In this document: positions 35,377-47,156 of the stretch, piece after piece | How positions within the stretch are numbered: the stretch's first letter is position 1 | Layout: every line of letters starts with the position of its first letter | NCBI GenBank assembly: GCA_009760855.2 | Contig: WPIO01000008.1 | Location: 2,134,501-2,198,500, forward strand | DNA: 64,000 nucleotides | Direction of reading: 5' to 3' | Source: Cristatella mucedo | Lineage: Eukaryota > Bryozoa > Phylactolaemata > Cristatellidae | The notes under the pieces: generated by a model | Seen by the model: the letters and a program-made list of their open reading frames with translations, nothing else | Told to the model about the DNA's origin: nothing | The model's database searches: none | Position numbers and translations under genes: made by a program

Positions 35377-37689
35377 GTATAAAAGTGTGGGATAAAAAAA
35401 ATTCCAAGCGTCTCGCCTTTTTTCTCCAGTAACTGGTTTGCTCTGTGCCAGAGTTCTGTTGTAAGGTGTAAACCATGTAAGTGTTGATGCAGAGGCGTAG
35501 TCCACGATCTTGCTGATGGCCAGCAGCTTATATATAGCACCTATAGGAGAAAGATCAGCTTCAACTGAATTTCTTCTCTTTTCTGAGTGCACATCATGTC
35601 GAGGTCACGTCATGGCAATTAATGCCAAAGCAATTTTTTTTTAGGAAATCCCATACGGCTGTGGCATCGTTTTCCGGATTTGCATAGTCTCCTCGTCTCT
35701 TGATAAAGAGTTTATTGGTACAAAGGACGTGCCTGCTGCTAAGTGCCTAGTGACCGTCCGTCAAGGGTCCAGCGATCGTATATCGGCGATAATTCATTCC
35801 CGACGGGAGCGGCAGAGACTTTGCAGCAAAGTCCTCTACATCGTTATCTCTACTTATCGGACCAGACAGCTTTGTCAAGTGGCTCCGCCTAGCGACCTAG
35901 TTGTCTGCACTCATTCTCCACTCCTCCCGCGGCACGTCGTGCTCGTCTGTCAGAAGTCAGGGTCGGCTTATCTTTCCGCGGCCCTGTAGCGTAGCCTGTA
36001 GCTGGGATTAGCGCTCGGTTAGGAGGCGCCCGTTGTTAACCTGTTAAGGGCACCGCCTTGGCACTTCCTGCGGCGATCGGCAAGGCGTAGAAAGACTGCC
36101 CCTAGTAGGACAGATCAGTGCAGGCATGTGCAGTCACGCGTTCGTGTTCGTCTAGTTTCTATCGCTGCTGCCCGTCATTTGTCGACGTTCCGAGTCGACG
36201 TTACGTCGCGAGGTTTAACAAAAAATACGCTTGGTATGGCGATCGTGAACCTTACGGACTTCTTGTGCGACTCTCCTGCTGTCGGAACTTTCTACCCAAA
36301 ACACTTATCCAGTTCGGATATCGGCTTCGTGTCTGAGTGCTGACGAGTCTGAGGTTGACAGAGAGTCATTTCATTCTTCCCAGTTGTGAGTTAGCTCTGT
36401 AGACCGGTTATGTATATGCAACGTGCGCTACGTGGAGTATCGGTCAGTTCATGTACTGTAGCCGTTCGGTGTTGCTGGCGCGAGCAATGGTTTTGTTTTG
36501 ATGACGCGTCCGTCGATATGCCGACCGGGCATCTTTGGCATTGCAGTGGCAGCGAAATGTCACGCTAAGAAGCAAGCGTTATCTGGCGCCTGTACGCGCG
36601 GGCAAAATTCAAGGCCCGAAATCAACAAAAACCCACAAGCCGTACGCAGTAGACCGAAAATCCTTCGGGACGCTACACTGCCCGACCTTAGATCAAGCCA
36701 ACCTAACGCTGCCGCAACTGGCGACTCGGCAGAGACCAACTTATGGGCGCAGTCGCTAAGCACCCAAGCCGTCGCCGTGGAGACGCAGCGGCGAAGTAAG
36801 CTCCTATCGCTGCTCACTCAAGCGAATGGTATTACCAAAGTAGCATTTGTGCGGAGTGCCTGGTGCCACGGCGTGGCCTATGGCCTAGCGGGGCAAGTGG
36901 TGCTGCTGCAAGTGGTGCCCACTGCGAGCCAAGGAACAGCCCATCTCCGAACCTCAAGATTGTAGGGAGGAGCAGAGACTTTAATTGAGTACGGGCCTGT
37001 AGAGTAGCTGCACTGTGCGAGCTGCACTTCGCCAAGTGTTCGCTCGCGCTCGCGGGCGGCTCGCAGGCGGCGGCCCTGGGCAGGCTGCAACCGCGTCGCC
37101 GCCACGTGGAAGACGCGGTGCCGATGGCCGTCGAAGCCGCTTGATTAACTCTATAAAAGGCTTTTAACGGAGACCCGGGTCGACGCCACAAACGACGAAC
37201 GGGGGCAAAAGTGAGGACGCGCTGCACTAGCGGAACCAGGACCGAAATGAGAGGTGCCATGTCACGTGGCGAAACGCAAGCTGTGTTGAGACGTCGCTCG
37301 TTCAAGCCGCAGGCATCGGCGCCATTTGTAGGCATCGAACATCTCCGACGGATCAGCGGATTTTCTGTCGTCGCACGGATCCCGTCTACTTTTCATTATC
37401 GATTATTTATAAGCGATGCCAAAAAAAGGCAGCCTAGCTGTCTTATAGTTGCCGCAAGCAAAACGATTCGGTTTGCCATTTGATTGAATTTGATAACATT
37501 AGAGGAATTTGATAGCATTAGAATGGTATCGTTTCCAGATTTTTCGTATTGAAATTTTCGCTTATTTCCCAAACAAAATTTCTGACTATTCGCGAGTCAA
37601 GCTCTCCGCCGCAGCGAACTTGTCATCTAGGATGTACCCTGTAATACCGGAAAGCAGGTCAACGACGTAGACGCAGGTACCTGTTAGCC
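35377..37689. other. no gene recognised
   Basis: 2.3 kb without a recognised element. Open frames of up to about 155 codons occur near 36500-36965 on the plus strand and 36832-37335 on the minus strand, but they overlap each other and match nothing known to me. Confidence 0.35.
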
Positions 37690-37874
37690 CAGCGGTCTCA
37701 ACCTGTGGGTCGTGACCCTTTTGGGGGTCGAACGACTTTTTCACAGTGGTCGCATGAGACCATCGGAAAACACGCATTTCCACATTTCGCACACAATAAT
37801 TTTATGGTTTGGGGTCGCCACAACATGAGGAATGGTGTTAAGGGTAGCGGCATTAGGAAGGTTGAGGACCACTG
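37690..37874 (+). mobile_element. SPIN-like hAT MITE
   Basis: 185-bp element with inverted ends CAGCGGTCTCAACC and GGTTGAGGACCACTG. Inside are ACCTGTGGGTCGTGACCCTT, GGGGGTCGAACGAC, AGACCATCGGAAAACAC, AATAATTTTATGG, CACAACATGAGGAA and GCGGCATTAGGAAGGTTGAG. As I recall the SPIN (hAT) non-autonomous consensus of vertebrates, the match extends over nearly the whole element. Flanks TGTTAGCC and CGCTAGAC fit an eroded 8-bp duplication with central TAG. Non-coding. Confidence 0.82.
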
Positions 37875-38599
37875 CGCTAGACGATCTCCGAAATTAAAAG
37901 CACCTCGAAACAAATCGCCTTGCAGCAGGCTGGGCAATTCCTGGTCTGGCCGATAAGCGGCGGCCTTCAATCACGCTAGCGGAAGTTGGTCGGCATAATC
38001 TCGTCTTGTGCTTTTCATTTTTTTCATGTTATAACGTGCCAACAAATTGTAACGGCTCGGGGTATGAATACTGTCGTTGGACTCATCCCGGGGCATATGG
38101 AAAACTCGCACGATAAGGAAGAGACAAGATGAATTGATGCTGTAAAAAAACCACTGTAACGAGACTACCGCTTTCATGCACGCTCGCGAATGAGGACCAA
38201 ACGAATTTAATGCTTATTAAATCGCACTCTTGGATTAAAAATGTCGACCTTTAATTTATCCACTGTAGCTACGTCCAGGCGAGCAAATAGCCAAGCGAGC
38301 CGAAGCAGAAACCGAACGAACTCTCCGCCACCGTAGTGAACAGTCATGCTGGACTCAGTGCGGCGACGCCACCGCGGCGGCGGCCGACGCCGACGCCACC
38401 GACGCCGCATCTGACGGCGGAAGATGGCCGTCGCCGCTGGGATAAATGTAAATGTAATGCTAAGGATAAATGTCGAGAAAATCCAGAATACATTTTGTCC
38501 GACAATCTAATATTTGTGTGGGAGATGTACCTTTCAGAAGAAGAGCTAGTTAAAAATGGTATTGGAAGATTTTTTGATTTCGCATTAAAGAAAAAAATA
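37875..38599. other. no gene recognised
   Basis: Nothing recognised. Confidence 0.35.
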
Positions 38600-38758
38600 A
38601 TACTAATAATGACAATACACTTACTAAAGCGCCCTCAGAGAATTCAATCTTTTTCTAGGCGCTTTAAACTTGCTGCAAAGGAAACATGATTAAATGGTGA
38701 GTGGTATCATGCTTGATAAACAACATGCATGGATAACATAGTTAGGGTTGACATGGTG
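38600..38758 (-). mobile_element. LINE-A 3' tail remnant
   Basis: Minus sense: CATGCTTGATAAA words, GCAGCAAGTTTAAAGCGCCT, AGAAAAAGATTGAATTCTCT, GAGGGCGCTTTAGTAAGTG and a degenerate ATT tail. Confidence 0.8.
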
Positions 38759-38761
38759 GCA

Positions 38762-39790
38762 GGCTCTGCCACCATATCTCCCGTTGAATCAGCTCAAAGT
38801 CTAGGTGTCATGTTCCAAAGTAATCTCTCTGGTTAGACGACCACATCAGCTCCATGGTCAAGTCTGCCTACTTTCAGCTGCATAAAGTTGCTAAAATTCG
38901 GGCTTGTTTAATAAGGATACCACGTCTAAGTTGGTCCATGCATTTGTGACATCCCGTCTTGACTTCTGTAACTCACTGCTTGCTCTCCTGACTCTGTTAT
39001 GCTTCCCACTTTCTCTTTGTTGCGTGAGACGAAGTCTGTTGGCTACCGAATGCGTACCGAAACCCGCTTAGGCTGTGAGTGTGCTATACAAAACTCTCAT
39101 GCGTAACACCCACATAGTCTTTATGACTTTGTGGAGTTACAGACGGAGATAAATTAAATTACATTGCTGGCCTACCGGCATGTGCAATCAGGCGATTACA
39201 GATGGTGCAAAAATCCGCAGCTAGGCTTGTCTGTCGTGAGCGTCGCAGTTGCCACATCACACCACTTCTCGCCGACCTGCACTGGCTACCAGTCAAGCAA
39301 CGGATTGACTTAAGGTTTTGTCGCTCACTTTTAGGTCCCTTCATTCTATGGCTCCAGCCTATCTTTCAGATCTACTCCCCCACCAGGCCAAGCATTGTAC
39401 CACCCGCTTTTCGGAATCCAACAGTTTACGATACCTCGTACAAACCTCAAATCCTTTGGAGACCGTGCATTTAGTTCGTATGCTCCCAAAGCCTGGAACC
39501 CACTCCCAACTTGCGTCAGAACATTCCCTGATTTGACCACATTTAAAAGAACTTGAAAAAACCTATTTAGGACAGCATTTAGTGGGTCCCTGTGATTCGT
39601 CCTTCATGTGCTTATGCATGCTGACACTGAGCATGCTGACCCTGTGGATGTCACCCCTAACCATATTATTCATGTCTATCAAGCATATTACTCACCATTC
39701 AATCGCGCTTCCCTTTGCAGCAAATGAAGCGCCTAGAAAGAGATTGAGTTCTTTGAGGGCGCTTTATCAAGTGCATTATTATTATTACAT
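38762..39790 (+). mobile_element. LINE-A copy (C-terminal ORF2 and 3' UTR), split by LINE-B
   Basis: The copy begins in a region equivalent to 63808 and reads into the C-terminal ORF2 motif block (LVCRERRSCHITPLLADLHW, then LPVKQRID). It ends with GAAGCGCCTAGAAAGAGATT, GAGTTCTTTGAGGGCGCTTT and ATT repeats. It is interrupted at 38981-39164 by another LINE. Several frameshifts and stops make it dead. Confidence 0.88.
38981..39164 (+). mobile_element. LINE-B 3' end nested in LINE-A
   Basis: TGCTCTCCTGACTCTGTTAT through ATGACTTTGTGGAGTTACAG and an A/T tail, matching 56080-56256. LINE-A sequence reads ACTGCTT before it and GCTGGCCTACC after it, so it landed inside the ORF2 of LINE-A. Confidence 0.85.
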
Positions 39791-39805
39791 TATTATATTA
39801 TGACA

Positions 39806-40293
39806 TGAACAGGGACAGCATGCAACAGTGTCAGCACGCACAAGCAATTAAAGGACGAATCACAGGGACCCACTAAATTTTGTCCTAAATAGGTTCGTTT
39901 TGAATTTTTTTTAAATATAGTCAAGTCAGGGGATGTTCTTAGGCAAGTCGGGAGTGGGTTCCAGGCTTTGGGAGCATACGAACTAAATGCACGGTCTCCA
40001 AAGGATTTGAGGTTTGTACGAGGTATCGGTAAACTGCTAGATTGCGAAAAGCGGGTGGTACAATGCTTGGCCTGGTGGGGGAGTAGATCTGAAAGATAGG
40101 CTGGAGCCAAAGAATGAAGTGACCTAAAAGTGAGCGACAAAACCTTTAAGTCGATGCGTTGCATGACTGGGAGCAGTACAGGTCGGCGAGAAGTGGTGCG
40201 ATGTGGAAACTGCGACGCTCACGACAGAGAAGCCTAGCAGCAAAGCTTTGCACCAGCTGTAAGCGCCTGATTGCACATGCCGGTAGACCAGTA
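39806..40293 (-). mobile_element. LINE-A copy, inverted to the neighbour
   Basis: Minus sense contains the C-terminal ORF2 block (LKVLSLTFRSLHSLAPAYLS, DLLPHQAKHCTTRF) and the 5' half of the 3' UTR. It lacks the last 150 bp and the ATT tail. Together with 39166-39640 it forms an inverted pair of about 480 bp. Confidence 0.88.
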
Positions 40294-41084
40294 TGGAATT
40301 ATCGAAATTCATTATGATCGAAACCATGTCTTACCCGGAAGCAGCATATCTGTAAATAAAAATAATTACCGATCTTCATCATATGCAACTTGAGCTCCAA
40401 CTACTTATTCTTGGTACAACGAGGTAAATGCTTACAGCTTGTTGAGATGCAAGCTTGTGAAATTTGTACAGCTTCATTTACAGTGTAGCTTTCTACGTTG
40501 TAAATTCCAAAACTCGGCCAATACTTCAAGGGTAAACGGAAATTTAAACTTTGAGTTCGAATCGGCTTGCTTATCATTGCAGTAGCTAATGTCTAATTTT
40601 AGTTAGATTAGCAATATAAAATATGTCCGCGATTGCAGAAAATGTAGCTCTAGGACGTTTAATGACGTGTAACCTGTACCGGACTAAACCAGAGCCGGAA
40701 GAAAAAAAGATGTCTTGGCATAAGAATTTCAAGCGATTTGCACAGTCTCGGAATTGCAGAGAAAACGCTTCTACGTTCAGGCAATACCGAATGTCTACAG
40801 GTCAGACTTCCAGATTTGTCAGTCACAGCTGCTGATTCTGATTGCTTGAATAATAAGTACAGCTTCGAGTAGTCGGCAGAGAAGCGATAGGCAATGCTAT
40901 GCAGACGTTTATCCGAATCCCATTCCCGATTGCCTCTCTGCCAATGGAGAACAGTGGGGCCCCCAATAAGAGATTCCCAAATCAATACCCCGTGACTATA
41001 TTACGTTTAAATAAGCACTCATTTTTATTTGGGTTACACAATTTGAGGAATTCATGTACAGAGCGACAGAAACAGCCCGATCGA
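40294..41084. other. no gene recognised
   Basis: Nothing firm. Possibly old LINE DNA. Confidence 0.3.
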
Positions 41085-41205
41085 ACCGAGCATGATACCC
41101 CTAATAATTAAATCATGCTTACTTTGCAGCAAATTTAAAGTGCCTAGAAAGAGATTAATTTCTTTGAGGGCGCTGCACAAATGTATAATTATTATTATTA
41201 TTATC
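41085..41205 (+). mobile_element. LINE-A 3' tail remnant
   Basis: TTTAAAGTGCCTAGAAAGAG, ATTAATTTCTTTGAGGGCGC and an ATT tail. Confidence 0.8.
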
Positions 41206-41284
41206 ATGGAAGGCTACTCCCAGGCATTAGCTAATGACCACCACAAAGTACTTTTCCAGAACCCCCGAAGCTTTATTAGCCTCT

Positions 41285-41412
41285 GGGTCTTAGCTGAGGG
41301 GTAGGGTGCTCGTTCTCCATGAGCGTGCGTTCGAGTCCTGCAGTAGGCGATCCTCAGTTGCCCACTGCAAGCAGTGACGAGAGAGCCGTCAAGGCTCTTC
41401 TGCCACTTTGTT
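41285..41412 (+). mobile_element. SINE family 2 copy
   Basis: Head GGGTCTTAGCTGAGGGGTAG (A-box-like), B-box GCGTTCGAGTCCTGC at about 41328-41342, and a short body. Related to the copy at about 6195. Confidence 0.6.
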
Positions 41413-42726
<1,314 letters not shown>

Positions 42727-42735
42727 TAGAAGCCT

Positions 42736-43843
42736 TATAGGCTTTCACTTCTATGCGGATGACACTCAGTTGTACCTTTGCTTTGATCCCTCCCAGCCTT
42801 CGAGCACCTCAAATTCTCTCAACTCACTTGCTGCATGCATTGAGGACATCCGCACATGGATGGGAGCAAATTTTCTAAAACTAAACGATGATAAAAATAA
42901 ACTTACTAGTTATGGGCAAGCCCAGTGTGATTCAGAGATTGGAAAGGCTGACTCAAAATTGGCTCTGCCAGCTTATCTCCAGTTGAATCAGCTCGAAATC
43001 GAGGTGTCATATTCCAAAGCGACCTCTCGTTAGACGACCGTATCAGCTCCACAGTCAAATCCGCCTATTTTCAGCTTCATAACATTGCTAAAATTTGGGC
43101 TTGTTTAGATAAAGATACCACGTCCAAGTTGGTTCATGCATTCGTGACATCCCATCTCGACTTCTGCAACTCACTGCTTACTGGCCTACCAGCATGTGCG
43201 ATCAGACGATTGCAGCTGGTGCAAAACTCTGCAGCTAGGCTTGTCTGTCATGAGCGTCGCAGTTGCCACATTACTCCACTTCTCGCCGACCTGCACTGGC
43301 TACCAGTCAAGCAACGGATTGACTTCGAGGTTTTGTCGCTCACTTTTAGGTCCCTTCATTCTATGGCTCCAGCCTATCTTTCAGATATACTACCCCATCA
43401 GGCCAAGCATCGTACCACCCGCTTTTCGGAATCCAACAGTCTAGAAATATCTCATACAAACCTTAAATCCTTTGGAGACAGTGCATTTAGTTCATATGCT
43501 CCCAAAGCCTAGAACTCCCTCCCGACCTGCGTCAGAACATCCCCGACCTGACCACATTTAAAAAGAATTTAAAAACACACCTATTTAGGACAGTATTTAG
43601 TGGGTCCCTGTGATTCGTCCTTGATGTGCTTATGCGTGCTGACACTGTGCATGCTGCCACTAACCACATTTGGATGCTGACCCTGTGCATGTCACCCCCA
43701 ACCATATTATTCATTTTGTTTGTTTTTCAAGCATGATTTTACTTACCATTCAATTGCATTTCACTTTGCAGCAAATGTAAAGCGCCTAGAAAGAGATTAA
43801 GTTCTCTGAGGGCGCTTTATCAAGTGCATTATTATTATTATTA
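42736..43843 (+). mobile_element. LINE-A copy (RT C-terminal half and 3' UTR)
   Basis: Starts at the RT catalytic block ([20 protein letters not shown]) and runs through HAFVTSHLDFCNSLLTGLPA, LVCHERRSCHITPLLADLHW, LPVKQRIDF and FGDSAFSSYAPKA, to GTAAAGCGCCTAGAAAGAGA, TTAAGTTCTCTGAGGGCGCT and (ATT)n. It is 5'-truncated with a few frameshifts, and is one of the better-preserved 3' halves here. Confidence 0.93.
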
Positions 43844-44301
43844 AGCCAATATCCTCAGGATGCTGTCTCGAAGGCTTACATTTTCGCAGAGATGGCCGTG
43901 ATAAGGTAACTGAATAAACTCAGTTCGAGTAGGAAGTCTCACTTCCGTACAACAGTTTTTTGTACAGCTCAGGCTTTAGTCAGAGACCTTGTAGCTGCTA
44001 ACATACCAGGAGAACCCAAGACATGATAGTGGTACAGATTTTTTCAGCAAGAAGAGAACGATAGAAAAGCCGCATTTAGTTTCAACACGTTAATTCGTGA
44101 CTGGCCTGGAATACACCAGAAGTGGGCAGGCGAGCTAATTGGAAGCCTTTAAGGTTAAACAGGTTAGCCTGTCATAGGTTAGATGGCTACCCAGCGACCT
44201 AGTCATAGCACGCTAAAGACCTATTAAATGATTCTTTTTGGATCCTTAAACACGGATCCGCAGGCAATAGAATAGAGAATGATGTATAACAAAAGTATAA
44301 T
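43844..44301. other. no gene recognised
   Basis: Nothing recognised. Confidence 0.35.
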
Positions 44302-44452
44302 TCCTTTTTATAGCACCCTAAGAGAACTTAATTCAGGGGCTGCTTCACACTTGCTGTAAGGCTCGAGCCCACGATCTCAGTCATCAACATACAGTCACCT
44401 TGACTTCGATCACCTAAGGCGAGCAATTTAACCCCTGGGCCTAACCAGGGCG
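44302..44452 (-). mobile_element. SINE family 1 copy
   Basis: Minus sense: TTAGGCCCAGGGGTTAAATT, an internal insertion, GATCGTGGGCTCGAGCC, then CTGAATTAAGTTCTCTTAGG and GTGCTATAAAAAG. Confidence 0.75.
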
Positions 44453-44570
44453 GCATACACTGTATATACCTGCACATTCTGCATCCAAATACTTGCAGAA
44501 TATATACAAATAGATATCCAATATATTCAGCACATTGATTGGTATTAACGCAGGCGAACATACGAGCTCG

Positions 44571-44624
44571 AACACACACACACACACACACGCGTGCGCG
44601 CGCGAGCCCGCGCACACACACACA
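44571..44624. repeat. (AC)n with a CGCG core
   Basis: AC tract interrupted by GCGTGCGCGCGCGAGCCCGCGC, all alternating purine-pyrimidine. Confidence 0.9.
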
Positions 44625-45019
44625 TTTTGAGAGAACTAGAAGTGAAGCGACATTCCTGCTTTAAATTTGCTCCAAGGAGAAGCCCAACATGGCACTTGAG
44701 GGTCTCGGTGCAAGCAGAAGTGACGTCATCAGGTTCGAGAACGCAGGCTTCTTCTGTTTTGCAAGCAACGAAATGTGCATTGTAGGGTCAGCTGAATATT
44801 TTTTATTATTTTATATGTAAGTGCTTTAACGTTGCATTGATTTTTCCGTATTATTTGTACAACTGTGAGCTACATAGCGTGCATGGTTCAATCTATGGCA
44901 GGCGACGGAAGTATTCCAATTAGTAATGGTCATTATTTGCCAACGTTGTACTTAACTATGCCACGTAGCCCTATAGTCACAAAGGCACCAAACCGCACCC
45001 GTGGAGATATTATATCTCT
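44625..45019. other. no gene recognised
   Basis: Contains a chance TGACGTCA at 44721-44728. Nothing else noted. Confidence 0.3.
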
Positions 45020-45932
45020 ACACACCCTTGCTGCACGTGTTGTTGACAGCGGCACATGGATGGCAGCAAAATTTCATAAATTGAATTATGACAATACCAA
45101 CCTACTTGTTATGGGCAAAACAAGTGTGATTCAGAAATTGGGAAAACCTAATGCTCAAATCGGTTCTGCCAGCATATCTCTTGTTAAATCTGCAAGAAAT
45201 CTAGGACGTCCTGTTCCAAATGATGTTTCGTTAGACGATCGCATCAGTTCTACAGGCAAGTCACCCTACGTTAAGCTAAGTAACTGCTAAAATCGGGCTC
45301 GCTTAGACAGGGATACTGCATCTAAATTGGTCTATGCATTTGTGACACCCCGTCTCGAATTCTGTAACTCACTGCTTTCTGGTCTACCGGCCTGTGCAAT
45401 CAGGCACTTACTGTTGGTGCAAAACTCGGCAGCTAGACTTGTCTGTCGCGAGGGTCTCAGTTTCCATACCACACCACTTTTCGCCTACCTGCAATGGCTC
45501 CAGTCAAACAGCACATCTACTTCAAAGCACTTTTTGCATCCGGCGCGGCGTAAATGGTCCTGGACCGTATATGATGAGGGAAAGTGCTACACTGTGCTCT
45601 CTTTTCCGTGATATGCACCCGAAAATTTTTACCTCGCAGGTTGTATTCCCTAATGTTCGATTAGCGTGTGCGGGGCCTTTTAAGTTTTTCGCAGCTAGAG
45701 AAATATTCACAATATCGTGCCGACACTGTGCATGCTGCCACTAACCACACTTGCATGCTGACACTGTGCATGTCACCCCTAAAAAAAACCCTAACCCATA
45801 TTCTTGTTGTTTATTGAGCACGCTACCACTAACCATCCGATCGCATTTCCTTTGCAGCAAATGTAAAGCACCCAGAAAGAGATTTGAGTTCTCTGAGGGC
45901 GCTATATCAGACGCATTATTATTATTATAAAA
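45020..45932 (+). mobile_element. LINE-A copy with internal foreign segment
   Basis: ORF2 C-terminal part (KFHKLNYDNTNLLVMGKTSV; FVTPRLEFCNSLLSGLPACA; RLVCREG) to about 45525. An unrelated segment of about 190 bp follows (45526-45715), then the 3' UTR from TGCCGACACTGTGCATGCTG and an ATT tail. Confidence 0.82.
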
Positions 45933-45934
45933 GT

Positions 45935-46405
45935 AGTCACTCACTTTTAGGTCCCTTCATTCTTTGGCTCTAGCCTATCAGACCTACTCCTCACCAGGCT
46001 AGGTATCGTACCACCTGCTTTTCTGAATCTAATCGTTTAGCTACATCTCGTTAGTACCTCAGATCCGTTGAGACCGTCCCTTTAGTTCGTATGCTCCCAA
46101 AGCCTGAAACTCGTCCGACTGACGTCACGACACCCCTAAAGAAGTTAAAAATGCATCTCTTTATCGCAGTATTTAGTGGGTCGTTATGACTCATCTTTTG
46201 TGTGCATATGCGTGCTGACACTGTGCATGCAGTCACTAACCATACTTGCATGCTGGCCCTTTGCATGTCACCTATAACCGTATTATGCTTGTTGACATTG
46301 AGCATAGTGAACCAATGGACCATGATTTGCAGCATATGTAAAGTGCCTAGAAACAGATTTAGTTTTCTGAGGGCGCTATACAAATGTATTATTACTATTA
46401 TTAAA
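45935..46405 (+). mobile_element. LINE-A copy, 3' part
   Basis: Begins TCACTCACTTTTAGGTCCCT, carries the CTCCCAAAGCCTGAAACTCG block, and ends GTAAAGTGCCTAGAAACAGA, TTTAGTTTTCTGAGGGCGCT, ATACAAATGT and ATT repeats. Confidence 0.85.
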
Positions 46406-46770
46406 GTAAGTTTGCCATTCACTGACAGACCATTACGTTAGTAAAGCAAAGTCAGGGGCACTTTTAAATAAGTAAGCAGTTAGTGACAGATCGGTAGCAA
46501 GTGGCAACTGCTGATGATGGCTGCCTTTCAAGCAAGCTGCTAATAAGCTAGGTATATTCATGGACATGATGCTTGCTGATACAAGTAGCATTCTACCACG
46601 TGTCCTTCCAGCTTTCTCTCTGTCACATCCATCTTCGACCATCTGCTCATCGTCTTTAGCCTTTGGATCTACACTGATAAGTACCCAACAGTTATGCATC
46701 AGCCATACTCGCAAAAATGTAAATGTCAGTGCATATGTATGAGTACAGTGTCATACCACAGCAGCGAAGC
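46406..46770. other. no gene recognised
   Basis: Downstream of MRPL41. Nothing recognised. Confidence 0.35.
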
Positions 46771-46778
46771 TTGCACAA

Positions 46779-46784
46779 TTTATT
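46779..46784 (-). promoter_or_regulatory. polyadenylation signal AATAAA for MRPL41
   Basis: AATAAA on the minus strand, about 205 bp after the MRPL41 stop. Confidence 0.6.
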
Positions 46785-46988
46785 CAGCTGGTCGCGTGAT
46801 GCACTGTGTCAGGCAGCTAGAGTAGCTAACAAATGACAGAAGAGCTCTCACATATTGAGCGGATGCACAACTCCAATGCATAACGCAAGCCGACGATGAG
46901 TGTGTATGACAGACACTCGCCGACGAATCGTGCTCGACCGGCCACGAGGCTCCATAGATTCCATAAACATGAGGCATGAAGGCCAAGG

Positions 46989-47156
46989 CTAACGAGAGGT
47001 TTCCGTTTGCTGCGAACCAGGTGCTCGGTCGGCAGTCGCAAGGAGCTCCTGTGAGGTCTTGCGCATTTCCTGCCCGTAGGTAGCATCAAAGAGGTCCTTA
47101 GCTGTGAACTCAGTCTGCACGACTTTCGGCACATTGTACGACACGTATGGTTTAAG
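46989..47156 (-). CDS. MRPL41: MRPL41 exon 3 (terminal)
   Basis: Acceptor TTTTTTTCAG. Encodes LKPYVSYNVPKVVQTEFTAK and DLFDATYGQEMRKTSQELL, then a polar tail ending ETSR and a TAG at 46989-46991. It is 13.3 kb from exon 2. Confidence 0.95.
   Translation of the reverse strand, partial: LKPYVSYNVPKVVQTEFTAKDLFDATYGQEMRKTSQELLATADRAPGSQQTETSR

Noticed and set aside
36498-37335. Overlapping open frames of 155 and 167 codons on opposite strands
   Set aside because: They overlap each other, show no known domain, and lie in DNA with no splice or promoter support.
44721-44728. TGACGTCA motif
   Set aside because: No gene nearby; probably chance.
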